The notes below the pieces were generated by a model, which ran no database searches, was not told where the DNA came from, and was given only the letters and a program-made list of their open reading frames with translations. Positions 1-9,705 of a stretch of 64,000 nt of DNA are shown here, one piece after another. The position numbers were made by a program, and so were the translations under genes. Source of the DNA: Gammaproteobacteria bacterium (GTDB lineage Bacteria > Pseudomonadota > Gammaproteobacteria > DSM-19610); the NCBI GenBank assembly GCA_026197075.1, contig JAPHQV010000013.1:118149-182148 (forward strand). Direction: 5' to 3'. How positions within the stretch are numbered: position 1 is the first letter of the stretch; every line of letters starts with the position of its first letter.

Positions 1-1260
1 CATGAACAGGCGGCGGGCCCTGGGATCCTGGCGGAAGGATTCATCGATCAGCCAGGTGTGGGCGCGGATCAGGCGGATGGTGGAGGCGCGTACGCCTTCC
101 AGCTTCGGGTGCTGCTGCAGCAGCAGGAAGACCTCCAGCAGGGCGCAGGGGTCGCGCCGGAACACCTGGTCGTCGCGCACCTCGAGGAAGCCCTTGATGG
201 ACTGGAAACGTTCGTTGATGACATGGGGCTCGGTGGTGTCGCCGGCATGCAGAATCACCTCGCGAAACAGTTGCAGCAGCATTTCATTCAGGCGGTTGAG
301 CTCCTGCACATTGCGGAAGTAATCGCGCATGAACAATTCCACGGCCTGCTGGTAATCGCTGTCACGGTACCCGAGGTCGTGCGCCAGGGTGCGCTGGTAA
401 TCGAACAGCAGGCGGTCTTCGTGGCGGCCGGTGAGGGTGTGCAGGGCGAAACGCACCCGCCACAGAAAGGATTGTCCCTGGGTCAGTGCCTGGAATTCCC
501 GCGGCGTGAGAAAGCCGTGGTCCACCAGTTGTTCGAGACGATCGGCGCCGAAATGGTGTTTGGCCACCCAGCCCACCATGTGGATGTCGCGCAGTCCGCC
601 GGGGCTTTCCTTGATGTTGGGCTCTAGCTTGTAGGCGGTGTCGTGGAACTTGGCGTGGCGGGCCTTCTGCTCCGCCAGTTTGGCGGCGAAGAATGCCTGG
701 CTGGTCCAGAGCCGGTCCGGCGCCGTCACCTCACCCATGGTCTCGAACAGGCCCGGGTCACCGGCCAGGAAGCGCGCCTCCACCAGGTTGGTCATGACCG
801 TGACGTCCTGGCGTGCCTGTTCGGCACACTCCCCGGGGCTGCGTACACTGTGCCCGACCTCCAGGCCGATGTCCCAGAGAAAGGCGAGGAAGCGCTGCAG
901 TTCATCCCGGTAGGGTCCGTCTGCGGCACCGTCCGGCAGCAGGATCAACAGGTCGATATCGGAACCGGGCAACAGTTCACTGCGCCCGTAGCCGCCCACC
1001 GCCACCAGGGCAAGCTCGCTGCGGTGGTCGATCTGTTCCCGCCAGGCACGGGAGAGCAACTGGTCCACCAGCCAGGACAGGGCGCGCACCAGTTCGGCGG
1101 CATCGGTTCCGGCGGCAAACTGTTCCTTGAGGGCCTTGTGGCCCGCTTCCAGGGCCGCACGATAGGCCTGGATGCGTTCAGGGGTGGGCGATGCCGGTTC
1201 CAGCCCCGGCAGGGAAAACCACTGGGCATGGGCGGGTGCGGGGGTGGAAGAGGCGGTCAC
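1..1260 (-). CDS. glnD: Bifunctional PII uridylyltransferase/uridylyl-removing enzyme, N-terminal 420 codons (runs off the window)
   Basis: GlnD adds and removes UMP on the PII signal protein in response to glutamine, setting nitrogen status. The frame is open from a GTG at 1260 to base 1, giving 420 of roughly 900 expected residues. The nucleotidyltransferase signature GGYGRSELLPGSDIDLL lies at about residues 89-105, with the two metal-binding aspartates in SDID. The HD and ACT domains would lie beyond the left edge. It starts 18 bases after the map stop on the same strand, the map-glnD order of E. coli, so the two are probably co-transcribed. No in-frame ATG lies near the start, so GTG is the likely initiator. 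Confidence 0.93.
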   Translation of the reverse strand, partial: MTASSTPAPAHAQWFSLPGLEPASPTPERIQAYRAALEAGHKALKEQFAAGTDAAELVRALSWLVDQLLSRAWREQIDHRSELALVAVGGYGRSELLPGSDIDLLILLPDGAADGPYRDELQRFLAFLWDIGLEVGHSVRSPGECAEQARQDVTVMTNLVEARFLAGDPGLFETMGEVTAPDRLWTSQAFFAAKLAEQKARHAKFHDTAYKLEPNIKESPGGLRDIHMVGWVAKHHFGADRLEQLVDHGFLTPREFQALTQGQSFLWRVRFALHTLTGRHEDRLLFDYQRTLAHDLGYRDSDYQQAVELFMRDYFRNVQELNRLNEMLLQLFREVILHAGDTTEPHVINERFQSIKGFLEVRDDQVFRRDPCALLEVFLLLQQHPKLEGVRASTIRLIRAHTWLIDESFRQDPRARRLFM

Positions 1261-1278
1261 GGGTAAGGGTGGCTGCCT

Positions 1279-2046
1279 TCAGAAGGTTTCGTCGGGGCGC
1301 CGGGTCAGGATCTCATGGCCTGTTTCCGTGACCAGGATGGTGTGTTCCCACTGAGCGGACAGACTGTGATCCTTGGTGACCACGGTCCAGCCATCGCGCA
1401 GCAGCTTGGTGTGACGCTTGCCGGCGTTCACCATGGGTTCGATGGTGAAGGTCATGCCGGCTTCCAGCGTCAGCCCGGTGCCGGGCTGACCATAGTGCAG
1501 CACCTGGGGATCCTCGTGGAATTCCCGGCCGATGCCGTGGCCGCAGTATTCGCGCACGATGGAGTAGTTATGGCTTTCCGCGTGGCGCTGGATGGCGTGG
1601 CCGATATCCCCCAGGCGCACCCCGGGTTTCACCATGCCAATGCCGATCACCATGCTCTCGTAGGCCACCCGCGCCAGGCGCTGGGCGATCACCGAGGGCT
1701 CGCCGACGAAGAACATCTTGCTGGTATCACCGTGGAAGCCTTCCTTGATGACGGTGACGTCGATATTGAGAACATCGCCGTTTTTCAGCACCTTGTCACT
1801 GGGGATGCCGTGGCAGACCTGGTGGTTCAGGCTGGTGCAGATGGACTTCGGGAAGCCCCGGTAGTTGAGCGGGGCGGGGATGGCCTCCTGCACGTTCACG
1901 ATATAGTCGTGGCAGATGCGGTCCAGTTCATCGGTGCTGATGCCGGCCTGTACGTGGGGCCCGATCATCTCCAGGACCTCGGCGGCCAGGCGGCCGGCGA
2001 CGCGCATTTTTTCGATTTCTTCCGGGGTTTTGATGCTAACGGGCAT
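1279..2046 (-). CDS. map: Type I methionine aminopeptidase
   Basis: Cytosolic dimetal peptidase that removes the initiator methionine from new proteins. The 255 residues (E. coli 264) show the full metal-ligand set: Asp in LNIDVTV, Asp in HGDTSKM, His in CGHGIGREFHEDP, Glu in TIEPMV and Glu in QWEHT. An upstream in-frame extension exists, but the ATG at 2046 gives the family N-terminus (MPVSIKTPEEIEKMR). It is divergent from rpsB and lies immediately upstream of glnD. A promoter candidate for it overlaps the rpsB promoter on the opposite strand. Confidence 0.96.
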   Translation of the reverse strand: MPVSIKTPEEIEKMRVAGRLAAEVLEMIGPHVQAGISTDELDRICHDYIVNVQEAIPAPLNYRGFPKSICTSLNHQVCHGIPSDKVLKNGDVLNIDVTVIKEGFHGDTSKMFFVGEPSVIAQRLARVAYESMVIGIGMVKPGVRLGDIGHAIQRHAESHNYSIVREYCGHGIGREFHEDPQVLHYGQPGTGLTLEAGMTFTIEPMVNAGKRHTKLLRDGWTVVTKDHSLSAQWEHTILVTETGHEILTRRPDETF

Positions 2047-2093
2047 GGGATTCGGCTGCTGTGGGGCGGATTGCCCGTAAGTGACGGTAAAGA

Positions 2094-2122
2094 TTGTCGT
2101 TCCGCGCAGTGTATGGTATAAA
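2094..2122 (+). promoter_or_regulatory. Candidate rpsB-tsf promoter with extended -10
   Basis: TTGTCG at 2094-2099, a 17-base spacer and TATAAA at 2117-2122, preceded by TG one base upstream (extended -10). Transcription would start near 2129 and leave a leader of about 165 bases before the rpsB ATG, a length in line with autogenously controlled rpsB leaders. Confidence 0.6.
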
Positions 2123-2136
2123 GTTGCGCTTGTTAA
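2108..2136 (-). promoter_or_regulatory. Candidate map-glnD promoter
   Basis: On the minus strand TTAACA (2136-2131) and TACACT (2113-2108) are separated by exactly 17 bases. These match the sigma-70 -35 at 5/6 and the -10 at 4/6. It reads toward map. Its spacer contains the -10 of the rpsB promoter on the other strand. Assigned by eye only. Confidence 0.5.
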
Positions 2137-2182
2137 GCCGGGTCTGTCATTCCCCTGATCGGTCAGCGGAAATAGCCCGGCT
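2136..2182 (+). promoter_or_regulatory. Structured rpsB 5' leader, probable S2 autoregulatory element
   Basis: An outer stem AGCCGGG (2136-2142) pairs with CCCGGCT (2176-2182). Inside it 2151-2158 pairs with 2163-2170, with one C-C mismatch, around a TCGG loop at 2159-2162. A structured leader controlling rpsB-tsf by protein S2 is known in gammaproteobacteria. Assigning this structure to that role is inference from position. Confidence 0.5.
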
Positions 2183-2292
2183 GACAAAATCCACGCATGC
2201 ACCGACACAGACGGCGGGGTGCCCGAAACCGCAAGGCCAGGGTCGCAGTCTGGGGTGCATGTCAGCCCGAACCCCTACAACGGAGTAATCCC

Positions 2293-3054
2293 ATGTCGAA
2301 CGTAACCATGCGCCAGATGCTTGAGGCAGGCGTGCATTTCGGTCATCAGACCCGCTTCTGGAACCCCAAGATGGCGCCCTACATCTTCGGTGAGCGTTCC
2401 AAGATCCATATCGTCAACCTGGAAAAAACCCTTCCGCTCTACAACGATGCCATGAACTTCATGGGCAGCCTGGTCGCCAACCGCGGCAGCGTGCTGTTCG
2501 TGGGTACCAAGCGCTCCGCCCGCGACACCGTCCGCGAAGAAGCCGCCCGCGCCGGCATGCCCTATGTGAACCACCGCTGGTTGGGTGGCATGCTCACCAA
2601 CTTCAAGACCGTGCGTCAGTCCATCAAGCGCCTGAAGGACCTGGAAGCCATGTCCCTGGATGGCACCTTCGACAAGCTGAGCAAGAAAGAGGCGCTGATG
2701 ATGCGCCGCGAGATGGAAAAGCTGGAGCGCAGCCTGGGTGGCATCAAGGACATGAATCGCCTCCCCGACGCAATGTTCGTGGTCGACGTGGGCCACGAGA
2801 AGATCGCCGTCAACGAGGCCGTGAAGCTGGGTATCCCGGTGGTGGCCGTGGTGGATACCAACAACTCGCCGGAAAATGTCGATTACGTGATCCCGGGTAA
2901 CGATGACGCCATTCGCGCCGTGCAACTCTATGTGCGCGGCGCCGCCGATGCCATCATGGAAGGCCGTAACACCATGGCCCACCGCTCGACCAGCGAGAGC
3001 GACGACTTCGTCGAGCTCGACGCCGAGGGCAACCCGAGCGTTGCCAGCCAGTAA
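2293..3054 (+). CDS. rpsB: 30S ribosomal protein S2
   Basis: Structural protein of the small ribosomal subunit, needed for docking of S1. The product is 253 residues (E. coli 241) and shows the family start [19 protein letters not shown] and the segments [12 protein letters not shown] and [20 protein letters not shown]. Longer in-frame starts exist, but the ATG at 2293 has a GGAG ribosome-binding site at 2282-2285. It is followed by tsf 78 bases downstream with a hairpin between them, the usual rpsB-tsf operon. Confidence 0.98.
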   Translation: MSNVTMRQMLEAGVHFGHQTRFWNPKMAPYIFGERSKIHIVNLEKTLPLYNDAMNFMGSLVANRGSVLFVGTKRSARDTVREEAARAGMPYVNHRWLGGMLTNFKTVRQSIKRLKDLEAMSLDGTFDKLSKKEALMMRREMEKLERSLGGIKDMNRLPDAMFVVDVGHEKIAVNEAVKLGIPVVAVVDTNNSPENVDYVIPGNDDAIRAVQLYVRGAADAIMEGRNTMAHRSTSESDDFVELDAEGNPSVASQ

Positions 3055-3074
3055 GCGGATCGCATCCGCGCGGA

Positions 3075-3098
3075 GGAGGGTGCCGATCGGTACCCTCC
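3075..3098 (+). promoter_or_regulatory. rpsB-tsf intercistronic hairpin (possible attenuator)
   Basis: GGAGGGTGCC (3075-3084) pairs with GGTACCCTCC (3089-3098), one G-U pair, around a GATC loop. There is no T tract, so it is more likely an mRNA processing or attenuation element than a full terminator. Confidence 0.5.
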
Positions 3099-3132
3099 CG
3101 CACCGAACAACGAATTCGTAAGGGGAAGAGCA

Positions 3133-4017
3133 ATGACTATTTCTGCAGCGCAGGTAAAAGAACTGCGTGAGCGTACCGGCTCCGGAATGATGGAATGCAA
3201 GAAGGCGCTGGTGGAAGCCGGCGGCGATATGGAAGCGGCCGTGGAACTGCTGCGCAAGTCCGGCGCGGCCAAGGCCGACAAGAAGGCCGGCCGCGTGGCC
3301 TCCGAAGGCCTGATCATGATCGAGATCGGCGCCGATGGTAAGCGTGGCGTCATGGTGGAAGTGAACAGCGAGACCGACTTCGTCGCCCGCAAGGATGACT
3401 TCCAACAGTTCGCCGCCGCCGTGGCCCGTCGCGCCCTGAACGACAAGCCCGCCGACGTGGCGGCCCTGTCGGCCCTGCCGCTCGCGGACGGTGGTGAGAC
3501 CATCGAGGAAGCACGCAAGAACATGGTGGCCACCATTGGCGAGAACATCACGGTGCGCCGCATGCTCGCCATCGATGCCACCGCCGGCACCCTGGCCCAG
3601 TACCTTCATGGCGGCCGCATCGGCGTGCTGGTGGAGTTGCAGGGCGGCAACGAGGACCTGGCCCGTGACGTCGCCATGCACATCGCCGCCAGCCGGCCCG
3701 TGTGCGTGGACGAGACCCAGGTGCCCCAGGAACTGCTGGACAAGGAACGGGAGATCTTCATCGCCCAGGCCCAGGAAAGCGGCAAGCCCGCCGAGATCAT
3801 CGAAAAGATGATCGACGGGCGCATGCGCAAGTACCTCGGCGAGATCACCCTCGTGGGCCAGCCCTTCGTCAAGGACCCGGACCAGACCGTGGGCAAGCTG
3901 CTCAAGGCCGCCGGTGCCAGCGTGGTGCGCTTCGAGCGCCTGGAGCTGGGTGAAGGCATCGAGAAGAAGCAGGAAAACTTCGCCGAGGAAGTCATGGCGC
4001 AGGTGCGCGGCGGCTGA
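3133..4017 (+). CDS. tsf: Elongation factor Ts
   Basis: Nucleotide-exchange factor that regenerates EF-Tu-GTP from EF-Tu-GDP in the cytosol. The product has 294 residues (E. coli 283). The N-terminal UBA-like region carries [19 protein letters not shown], and the EF-Tu-contacting core motif [11 protein letters not shown] is present around residues 79-89. The ATG at 3133 follows a purine-rich AAGGGGAAGAG site. It is second gene of the rpsB-tsf operon. Confidence 0.98.
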   Translation: MTISAAQVKELRERTGSGMMECKKALVEAGGDMEAAVELLRKSGAAKADKKAGRVASEGLIMIEIGADGKRGVMVEVNSETDFVARKDDFQQFAAAVARRALNDKPADVAALSALPLADGGETIEEARKNMVATIGENITVRRMLAIDATAGTLAQYLHGGRIGVLVELQGGNEDLARDVAMHIAASRPVCVDETQVPQELLDKEREIFIAQAQESGKPAEIIEKMIDGRMRKYLGEITLVGQPFVKDPDQTVGKLLKAAGASVVRFERLELGEGIEKKQENFAEEVMAQVRGG

Positions 4018-4077
4018 TCGCCGTTGCGGATCCGGTTTGGCTGCCGGGCTCGCCCGGGACATTGCCGCAGGCTGGAA

Positions 4078-4104
4078 CAATGGGGTCGCAATGCGGCCCC
4101 ATTG
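4078..4104 (+). terminator. Hairpin downstream of tsf (weak terminator candidate)
   Basis: CAATGGGG (4078-4085) pairs with CCCCATTG (4097-4104). Inner pairs extend the stem to about 12 bp around an AAT loop. No T run follows, so intrinsic termination would be weak. It may stabilise the rpsB-tsf mRNA 3' end. Confidence 0.4.
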
Positions 4105-4149
4105 CATACATGGCGCGGCCAGGCGAAAAGTACGACAATGTCTGCCAGG

Positions 4150-4209
4150 GCCTGAATAGCGTTACAGATTTGTTTAAGAATATCTTTTAACTACTCGATA
4201 TATATAAAA
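4150..4209 (+). promoter_or_regulatory. AT-rich leader of pyrH without a Shine-Dalgarno
   Basis: The 60 bases before the pyrH ATG are strikingly AT-rich in a GC-rich genome, ending in a run of TA steps and A residues. TTACAG (4162-4167) and TTTTAA (4185-4190), 17 bases apart, could form a weak promoter. No AGGAGG-like site precedes the start codon. Confidence 0.35.
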
Positions 4210-4929
4210 ATGTCAGAAGATAAGCCGGCGTACAAGCGAATCCTCCTCAAGCTCAGTGGCGAGGCCCTGATGGGGGATGGTGAATACGGTATCGACCCTG
4301 CCGTGATTCGCACCATGGCCACGGATATCGCCGCGGTGGTCAGCCAGGGTGTGCAGGTGGGCCTGGTGATCGGCGGCGGCAACATCTTCCGCGGCGCGGG
4401 CCTGGCGGCGCGCGGCATGGACCGGGTGACCGGTGACCACATGGGCATGCTGGCCACGGTGATCAATGCCCTGGCCATGCAGGACGTGTTGCAGGGCATG
4501 GGGGTGCCGACACGGGTGATGTCGGCCCTGACTATGGACCAGGTGTGCGAGAGCTACGTCAAACGCCGGGCCGTGGAGCGGCTGTCGGCCGGCGAAGTGG
4601 TGATCTTCGCCGCCGGCACCGGCAATCCTTTTTTCACCACGGATTCGGCCGCCAGCCTGCGCGCCATCGAGATCGGCGCCGACCTGATGCTCAAGGCCAC
4701 CAAGGTGGACGGCGTATATAACGCCGACCCCATGAAGGATCCATCGGCGACCCGCTACGAGCGCCTGAGCTTCGACGAGGCCATCGAGCAACGACTGGCG
4801 GTCATGGATACCACGGCACTGGTGTTGTGTCGTGACCAGCACATGCCGATACGGGTCTTCAACATGCATCAGCCAGGTAATCTGGCGCGCATCATCCAGG
4901 GTGAGGACGTAGGCACCCTGGTGCAATAA
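4210..4929 (+). CDS. pyrH: UMP kinase
   Basis: Hexameric bacterial UMP kinase (amino-acid kinase fold) that phosphorylates UMP to UDP, with GTP activation and UTP inhibition in the family. It has 239 residues (E. coli 241). The nucleotide site [13 protein letters not shown], the loop [10 protein letters not shown] and the motif [14 protein letters not shown] are all present. The ATG at 4210 aligns with family N-termini. Unusually there is no recognisable ribosome-binding site. It is followed 12 bases later by frr, the conserved pyrH-frr pair. Confidence 0.97.
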   Translation: MSEDKPAYKRILLKLSGEALMGDGEYGIDPAVIRTMATDIAAVVSQGVQVGLVIGGGNIFRGAGLAARGMDRVTGDHMGMLATVINALAMQDVLQGMGVPTRVMSALTMDQVCESYVKRRAVERLSAGEVVIFAAGTGNPFFTTDSAASLRAIEIGADLMLKATKVDGVYNADPMKDPSATRYERLSFDEAIEQRLAVMDTTALVLCRDQHMPIRVFNMHQPGNLARIIQGEDVGTLVQ

Positions 4930-4941
4930 GGGCACAAGATC

Positions 4942-5499
4942 ATGATCGAAGATATCAAGAAGGACGCCAAGGAGCGCATGGCCAAGAGTGTCGAGGCGGC
5001 GCGTCACGAATTGAGCAAGATCCGTACCGGTCGCGCTCATGCGAGCCTGCTGGATCACATCACGGTGGACTATTACGGCAGCCCGGTTCCCATCGGTCAG
5101 GTGGCCAATGTGTCCGCCGAGGATGCCCGTACCCTGGCCATCACGCCCTGGGAAAAATCCATGGTGCAGGTCATTGAGAAGGCCATTATGACCTCTGATC
5201 TCGGCCTCAATCCCAATACCGCCGGCACCGTGATCCGCGTGCCGCTGCCGGCCCTCACCGAGGACCGGCGCAAGGATCTCATCCGCGTGGTGCGCCAGGA
5301 GATGGAAGGTGCCCGGGTGGCGATCCGCAACATCCGTCGCGATGCCAACGGCGATCTCAAGGATCTGCTCAAGGAAAAGGAAATCTCCGAGGACGAGGAA
5401 CATCGTGCCCAGGAGGCCATCCAGAAACTCACCGACCAATACGTAGCGGAAGTCGACAAGTTGCTTGAAACCAAGGAGGCCGAGCTGCTGGAAATCTGA
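4942..5499 (+). CDS. frr: Ribosome recycling factor
   Basis: Splits the post-termination ribosome with EF-G. It is exactly 185 residues, the usual length, and has the family segments [15 protein letters not shown] and [20 protein letters not shown]. The helical coiled bundle and the internal beta domain are both represented. It lies 12 bases after pyrH and 17 before uppS, within a tightly packed run. Confidence 0.98.
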   Translation: MIEDIKKDAKERMAKSVEAARHELSKIRTGRAHASLLDHITVDYYGSPVPIGQVANVSAEDARTLAITPWEKSMVQVIEKAIMTSDLGLNPNTAGTVIRVPLPALTEDRRKDLIRVVRQEMEGARVAIRNIRRDANGDLKDLLKEKEISEDEEHRAQEAIQKLTDQYVAEVDKLLETKEAELLEI

Positions 5500-5516
5500 C
5501 CCGCGGTTTCCCACTT

Positions 5517-6287
5517 ATGGCCCATACACCCAGTAACCCGGATTCACGCCTGTTGCAGGGCGACGTGCCGCGTCACATTGCCATCATCATGGACGGCAAC
5601 GGGCGCTGGGCGCGCAAGCGGCACCTGCCGCGTCACGCCGGTCACCGGGAAGGTGTCAAGGCCGTGCGCCGGGTGGTGGAGGCCTGCAAGCTCAAGGGGG
5701 TCGAGGCGCTGACCCTGTTCGCCTTCAGCAGCGAAAACTGGCGTCGCCCCAAGCAGGAAGTGGGGCTGCTCATGGAACTGTTCCTGCACACCCTCAAAAA
5801 GGAAGTGAACCGCCTCGACCGCAATGGGGTGCGGCTGCGCTTCATCGGTGAGCGCAGTGCCTTCCCCGCCAAGCTGCAGGATCTGATGGCGGCCGCCGAG
5901 GCGCAGACCGCCGCCAACCAGGAACTCACCCTGACCGTGGCCGCCAATTATGGCGGTCGCTGGGATATCGGCCAGGCATGCCGGCACCTGGCCGCGCGGG
6001 TCGCCGCCGGAGAACTCCAGGCCGCGGACATCGACGAGGACGCCCTGGCGGCGGAACTCTCCCTGGCCGACCTTCCCGAGCCGGACCTGTTCGTTCGCAC
6101 CGGTGGCGAACAGCGCATCAGCAACTACCTGCTCTGGCAGCTGGCCTATACGGAACTCTATTTCACCGACACCCTGTGGCCCGATTTCGATGCCCAGGCC
6201 TTCGAGGTCGCGTTGCAATCCTTCTCCAGCCGGCAGCGGCGTTTCGGACGCACCGGCGAGCAAGTGGAGCAACTCAAGGGTGCTTAG
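5517..6287 (+). CDS. uppS: Isoprenyl (undecaprenyl diphosphate) transferase
   Basis: cis-Prenyltransferase that elongates farnesyl diphosphate with isopentenyl diphosphate to the C55 carrier for peptidoglycan and LPS. It has 256 residues (E. coli 253). The catalytic Asp lies in [13 protein letters not shown] near residues 25-37, and the C-terminal active-site segment [20 protein letters not shown] is intact. No strong ribosome-binding site is seen before the ATG. Its stop overlaps the GTG start of cdsA by 8 bases, suggesting translational coupling. Confidence 0.97.
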   Translation: MAHTPSNPDSRLLQGDVPRHIAIIMDGNGRWARKRHLPRHAGHREGVKAVRRVVEACKLKGVEALTLFAFSSENWRRPKQEVGLLMELFLHTLKKEVNRLDRNGVRLRFIGERSAFPAKLQDLMAAAEAQTAANQELTLTVAANYGGRWDIGQACRHLAARVAAGELQAADIDEDALAAELSLADLPEPDLFVRTGGEQRISNYLLWQLAYTELYFTDTLWPDFDAQAFEVALQSFSSRQRRFGRTGEQVEQLKGA

Positions 6288-7098
6288 ACAACGCATCCTC
6301 ACCGCCCTGGTGCTGATCCCGGCGGTGATCTGGGCGGTACTGCAGCTGCCCACCCAACAGTTCGCCGCCCTGCTGGCGGTGCTGGTGTTGATGGGTGCCT
6401 GGGAGTGGGGCAATCTCGCGGGCCTGCGTACCGCTCCCGCGCGCGTGCTCTATGTGCTGTTCGTGGCCCTGGCCCTCTGGCTGGCCTGGTGGTGGCACGG
6501 CCAACCCGTGGCACGCGCGGTTCTCTTCCTGGGCTTCATCGGCTGGTTGCTGGCACTGGCGTGGATCAGTCGCCCGGACTTTGCCCGGGACAATGATGCG
6601 CTCAAGGCCGTGGCGGGATTATGGGTGCTGGTTCCCGCCTGGCTGGGGCTGGTGCTGCTGCATGGCCACCCGGCCATCGGTCCTCGGCTGGTGTTGTTCC
6701 TGATGGTGCTCATCTGGGTGGCCGACAGCGGCGCCTATTTCGCCGGCCGCCGCTGGGGCCATACCAAGCTGGCACCCCGGGTCAGCCCGGGCAAGACCTG
6801 GGAAGGGGTCTATGGTGCACTGGCCGCCTGCGCCCTGGTGGCCCTGGCCGGGGCCTGGTGGATGGGTGGCACACCGCGCCAACTGGTCAGCTTTCTGCTC
6901 ATCTGCCTGGTTACCATCCTGTTCTCCATCGCCGGCGACCTGTTGGAAAGCCTCATGAAACGCCAGCGCGGCGTCAAGGACAGCGGCCAGCTGCTGCCCG
7001 GGCATGGCGGTGTGCTGGACCGGGTCGACAGCCTCACGGCCGCGGCGCCGGTATTCGTGCTGGGTCTGTACTGGACGGAACTCTGGACGGTGCTCTGA
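6280..7098 (+). CDS. cdsA: Phosphatidate cytidylyltransferase
   Basis: Inner-membrane enzyme making CDP-diacylglycerol from phosphatidic acid and CTP, the branch point of phospholipid synthesis. The 272 residues (E. coli 285) contain multiple hydrophobic segments and the CDP-DAG synthase signature [20 protein letters not shown] near the C-terminus. The start is a GTG at 6280 inside the end of uppS: the preceding in-frame stretch is the shifted reading of uppS and has no membrane character. Its TGA shares one base with the dxr ATG. Confidence 0.94.
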   Translation: MLRQRILTALVLIPAVIWAVLQLPTQQFAALLAVLVLMGAWEWGNLAGLRTAPARVLYVLFVALALWLAWWWHGQPVARAVLFLGFIGWLLALAWISRPDFARDNDALKAVAGLWVLVPAWLGLVLLHGHPAIGPRLVLFLMVLIWVADSGAYFAGRRWGHTKLAPRVSPGKTWEGVYGALAACALVALAGAWWMGGTPRQLVSFLLICLVTILFSIAGDLLESLMKRQRGVKDSGQLLPGHGGVLDRVDSLTAAAPVFVLGLYWTELWTVL

Positions 7099-8309
7099 TG
7101 CCCAACGATAGCGCAGCCATGGGAATCACGGTACTGGGATCGACCGGCTCCATCGGCGTCAGCACCCTGGACGTGGTGGCCCGCCACCCGGAGCGTTTTC
7201 GCGTGGTGGCGCTGACCGCCCACCGTGACGTGGAAGGACTCTTTCGCCAATGCCTGCAACACCGTCCCGATTACGCGGTCATGGCCGATGCGGATGCCGC
7301 GCAGCAGCTGCGCGACCGCCTGCGCGGGCACGACAGCGATGTCGAGGTGCTGGCGGGTATGGAGGGCCTGGTGCGGGTGGCGGGACTGGCGGAGGTGGAT
7401 ACCGTGATGGCGGCCATCGTCGGGGCCGCCGGCCTGTTGCCCAGTCTGGAGGCGGCCCGCTGTGGCAAGCGCGTGTTGCTGGCCAACAAGGAGGCACTGG
7501 TCATGTCCGGGGCATTGTTCATGGAGCAGGTGCGCAACTGCGGGGCTGTTTTGCTTCCTATCGACAGCGAACACAATGCCATCTTCCAGTGCATGCCCGG
7601 CGGCTTTGTCAGCGGCCAGACAGCGCGCGCGGTACGCCGTATCCTGCTGACCGCATCTGGCGGCCCCTTTCGCACCACGCCCCTGGAACAACTGGCCCGG
7701 GTCACGCCGGAACAGGCCTGCGCCCATCCCAACTGGGACATGGGCCGCAAAATCTCGGTGGATTCCGCCACCATGATGAACAAGGGGCTGGAGGTGATCG
7801 AGGCCTGCTGGCTGTTCGATACCGACGCCAGCCGCATCGAGGTGGTGCTGCATCCCCAGAGCGTGATCCATTCCATGGTGGACTATGTCGATGGTTCGGT
7901 GCTGGCGCAGCTGGGCAACCCGGACATGCGCACCCCCATTGCCTATGGCCTGGGCTGGCCGGAACGCATCGATTCGGGCGTGACGAGCCTGGATCTGCTG
8001 GCCATCGGTCGCCTGGATTTCGAGTCTCCCGATCTGGACCGCTTTCCCTGCCTGCGCCTGGCCTATGAGGCCTGGGAGGCGGGTGGCACCGCTTCCACGG
8101 TGCTCAACGCGGCCAACGAGGTGGCGGTGCAGGCCTTCCTGGAGGGTACCTTGCCGTTCACCGGTATCCCGCGGCTGATCGAGGATTGCCTGGGCCGCTG
8201 CGTCAGCACTGCGGCCACCGACCTGGATGGTATCCTGGCCGCGGATGCCACGGCGCGCGCCCTGGCGCGGGAACGTCTGGCCGGCACCGCGCGGAGCCTG
8301 GCGGGATGA
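7098..8309 (+). CDS. dxr: 1-deoxy-D-xylulose 5-phosphate reductoisomerase
   Basis: Second enzyme of the MEP isoprenoid pathway: converts DXP to 2-C-methyl-D-erythritol 4-phosphate with NADPH and a divalent metal. It has 403 residues (E. coli 398). [14 protein letters not shown] is the NADPH-binding loop, SEHNAIFQ and [19 protein letters not shown] form the active site. The ATG at 7098 overlaps the cdsA stop. An internal Met seven residues in is a possible alternative. ispD and ispF of the same pathway lie at 34343-35520. Confidence 0.97.
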   Translation: MPNDSAAMGITVLGSTGSIGVSTLDVVARHPERFRVVALTAHRDVEGLFRQCLQHRPDYAVMADADAAQQLRDRLRGHDSDVEVLAGMEGLVRVAGLAEVDTVMAAIVGAAGLLPSLEAARCGKRVLLANKEALVMSGALFMEQVRNCGAVLLPIDSEHNAIFQCMPGGFVSGQTARAVRRILLTASGGPFRTTPLEQLARVTPEQACAHPNWDMGRKISVDSATMMNKGLEVIEACWLFDTDASRIEVVLHPQSVIHSMVDYVDGSVLAQLGNPDMRTPIAYGLGWPERIDSGVTSLDLLAIGRLDFESPDLDRFPCLRLAYEAWEAGGTASTVLNAANEVAVQAFLEGTLPFTGIPRLIEDCLGRCVSTAATDLDGILAADATARALARERLAGTARSLAG

Positions 8310-9667
8310 GCGGCGTCGGGCTGTCCCTGTTGTGGTTTCTGGTGGCCATCGGGGTACTGGTGACCATCCATGAATTCGGGCATTTCTGGGTGGCACGCCG
8401 GCTGGGCGTCAAGGTGCTGCGCTTTTCCATCGGCTTCGGACGCCCCCTGTGGACGCGGCGTTTTGGCCGGGATGATACGGAATTCGTCATCGCCGCCGTG
8501 CCCCTGGGCGGCTACGTGAAGATGCTTGACGAACGCGAGGCGCCGGTGCCACCCCGGGATCTGGAGCGGGCCTTCAACCGCAAGCCAGTGGGCACCCGCA
8601 TGGCCGTGGTGGTGGCCGGCCCCTTGTTCAATTTCCTATTTGCCATCGTCGCCTACTGGCTGATGTTCGTGACCGGCGTGCCGGGCATCAAGCCGGTGGT
8701 GGGGGCGATCGAACCGGCCTCGTATGCCGCCAACGCGGGCTTTCATGAGGGCGACGAGATCCTCGCCATCGATGACCGGCCCGTGGCCAGCTGGGACATG
8801 GCCCTGGTGGAATTGCTGGAAGCGGCCCTGGACCGACGCGAGAGCGAAGTCGACGTGGACTCCCCGGAACGGGGCCGGCGCCTGTTGGTGCTCGATCTGC
8901 GCGATGCACCGGAGATTCTCGACAAGGGCGGCGTCTTGCAGAACCTGGGACTGTCACCCTGGGTGGTGCAATTGGCGCCGGTGATCGAACGCACCCTGGA
9001 GGGTGGCGCCGCCGCGGCTGCCGGGCTGCAGCCGGGGGACCGGATCCTGTCCGCCGACGGCCAGACCATCGAGCACTGGTCCGAGTGGGTAAGCTATGTG
9101 CGCGAGCGCCCCGGGCAGGCCATTGCACTGCGGGTGGAGCGGGGCGACACGGAACTTGCGATGCGGTTGGTGCCCGAGGCTGTGGAAGAGGAGGGCGCCA
9201 CCTTCGGTCGTATCGGTGCCTATGTACAGGTGCCCGAAGGTGGCCACCCCCTGCGTACCCTGGTGCGTCATGGTCCCCTGGAGTCGATTCCCCAGGCCCT
9301 GGACAAGACCTGGTCCATGACCACGCTCACCCTGCGCACCTTGTGGGCCATGCTGACGGGTAGGGCCTCGGTGGAGAATATCAGTGGCCCCATCAGTATC
9401 GCCCAATACGCGGGTATCTCCGCTACCATTGGCATGGCGTATTTCCTGGGCTTTCTCGCCGTGGTGAGCATCAGTCTCGGTATCCTGAACCTGTTGCCCA
9501 TCCCCATACTGGATGGGGGGCACCTGATGTATTACTGTATTGAGCTTTTCAAGGGCAGCCCGGTCTCGGAAGCGACCCAGGCCCTGGGCCAGCAGGTGGG
9601 CATCTTCCTGTTGCTCGCGCTGATGGTGCTGGCCTTTTACAACGATCTGGTCCGCCTGCTGGGCTGA
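8306..9667 (+). CDS. rseP: Site-2 intramembrane zinc metalloprotease RseP
   Basis: Inner-membrane protease that performs the second cut of anti-sigma-E factor and clears signal peptide remnants. It has 453 residues (E. coli 450). The zinc motif HEFGH is at residues 22-26 in the first transmembrane segment, two PDZ domains occupy the middle, and the second active-site motif [11 protein letters not shown] is near the C-terminus. The ATG lies in the 4-base ATGA overlap with dxr. It sits directly upstream of bamA, as in E. coli. Confidence 0.96.
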   Translation: MSGVGLSLLWFLVAIGVLVTIHEFGHFWVARRLGVKVLRFSIGFGRPLWTRRFGRDDTEFVIAAVPLGGYVKMLDEREAPVPPRDLERAFNRKPVGTRMAVVVAGPLFNFLFAIVAYWLMFVTGVPGIKPVVGAIEPASYAANAGFHEGDEILAIDDRPVASWDMALVELLEAALDRRESEVDVDSPERGRRLLVLDLRDAPEILDKGGVLQNLGLSPWVVQLAPVIERTLEGGAAAAAGLQPGDRILSADGQTIEHWSEWVSYVRERPGQAIALRVERGDTELAMRLVPEAVEEEGATFGRIGAYVQVPEGGHPLRTLVRHGPLESIPQALDKTWSMTTLTLRTLWAMLTGRASVENISGPISIAQYAGISATIGMAYFLGFLAVVSISLGILNLLPIPILDGGHLMYYCIELFKGSPVSEATQALGQQVGIFLLLALMVLAFYNDLVRLLG

Positions 9668-9705
9668 AGACCTCCATTCCTCCACAACAAGCATTGGATA
9701 ACTGA

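Noticed and set aside
2275..4107. 610-codon open frame antisense to rpsB-tsf
   Set aside because: It mirrors the codon bias of the real genes, has no domain and lies opposite two certain ribosomal/translation genes.
4213..5514. 433-codon antisense frame across pyrH-frr
   Set aside because: His/Gly-rich shadow typical of high-GC reverse frames. Both sense genes are certain.
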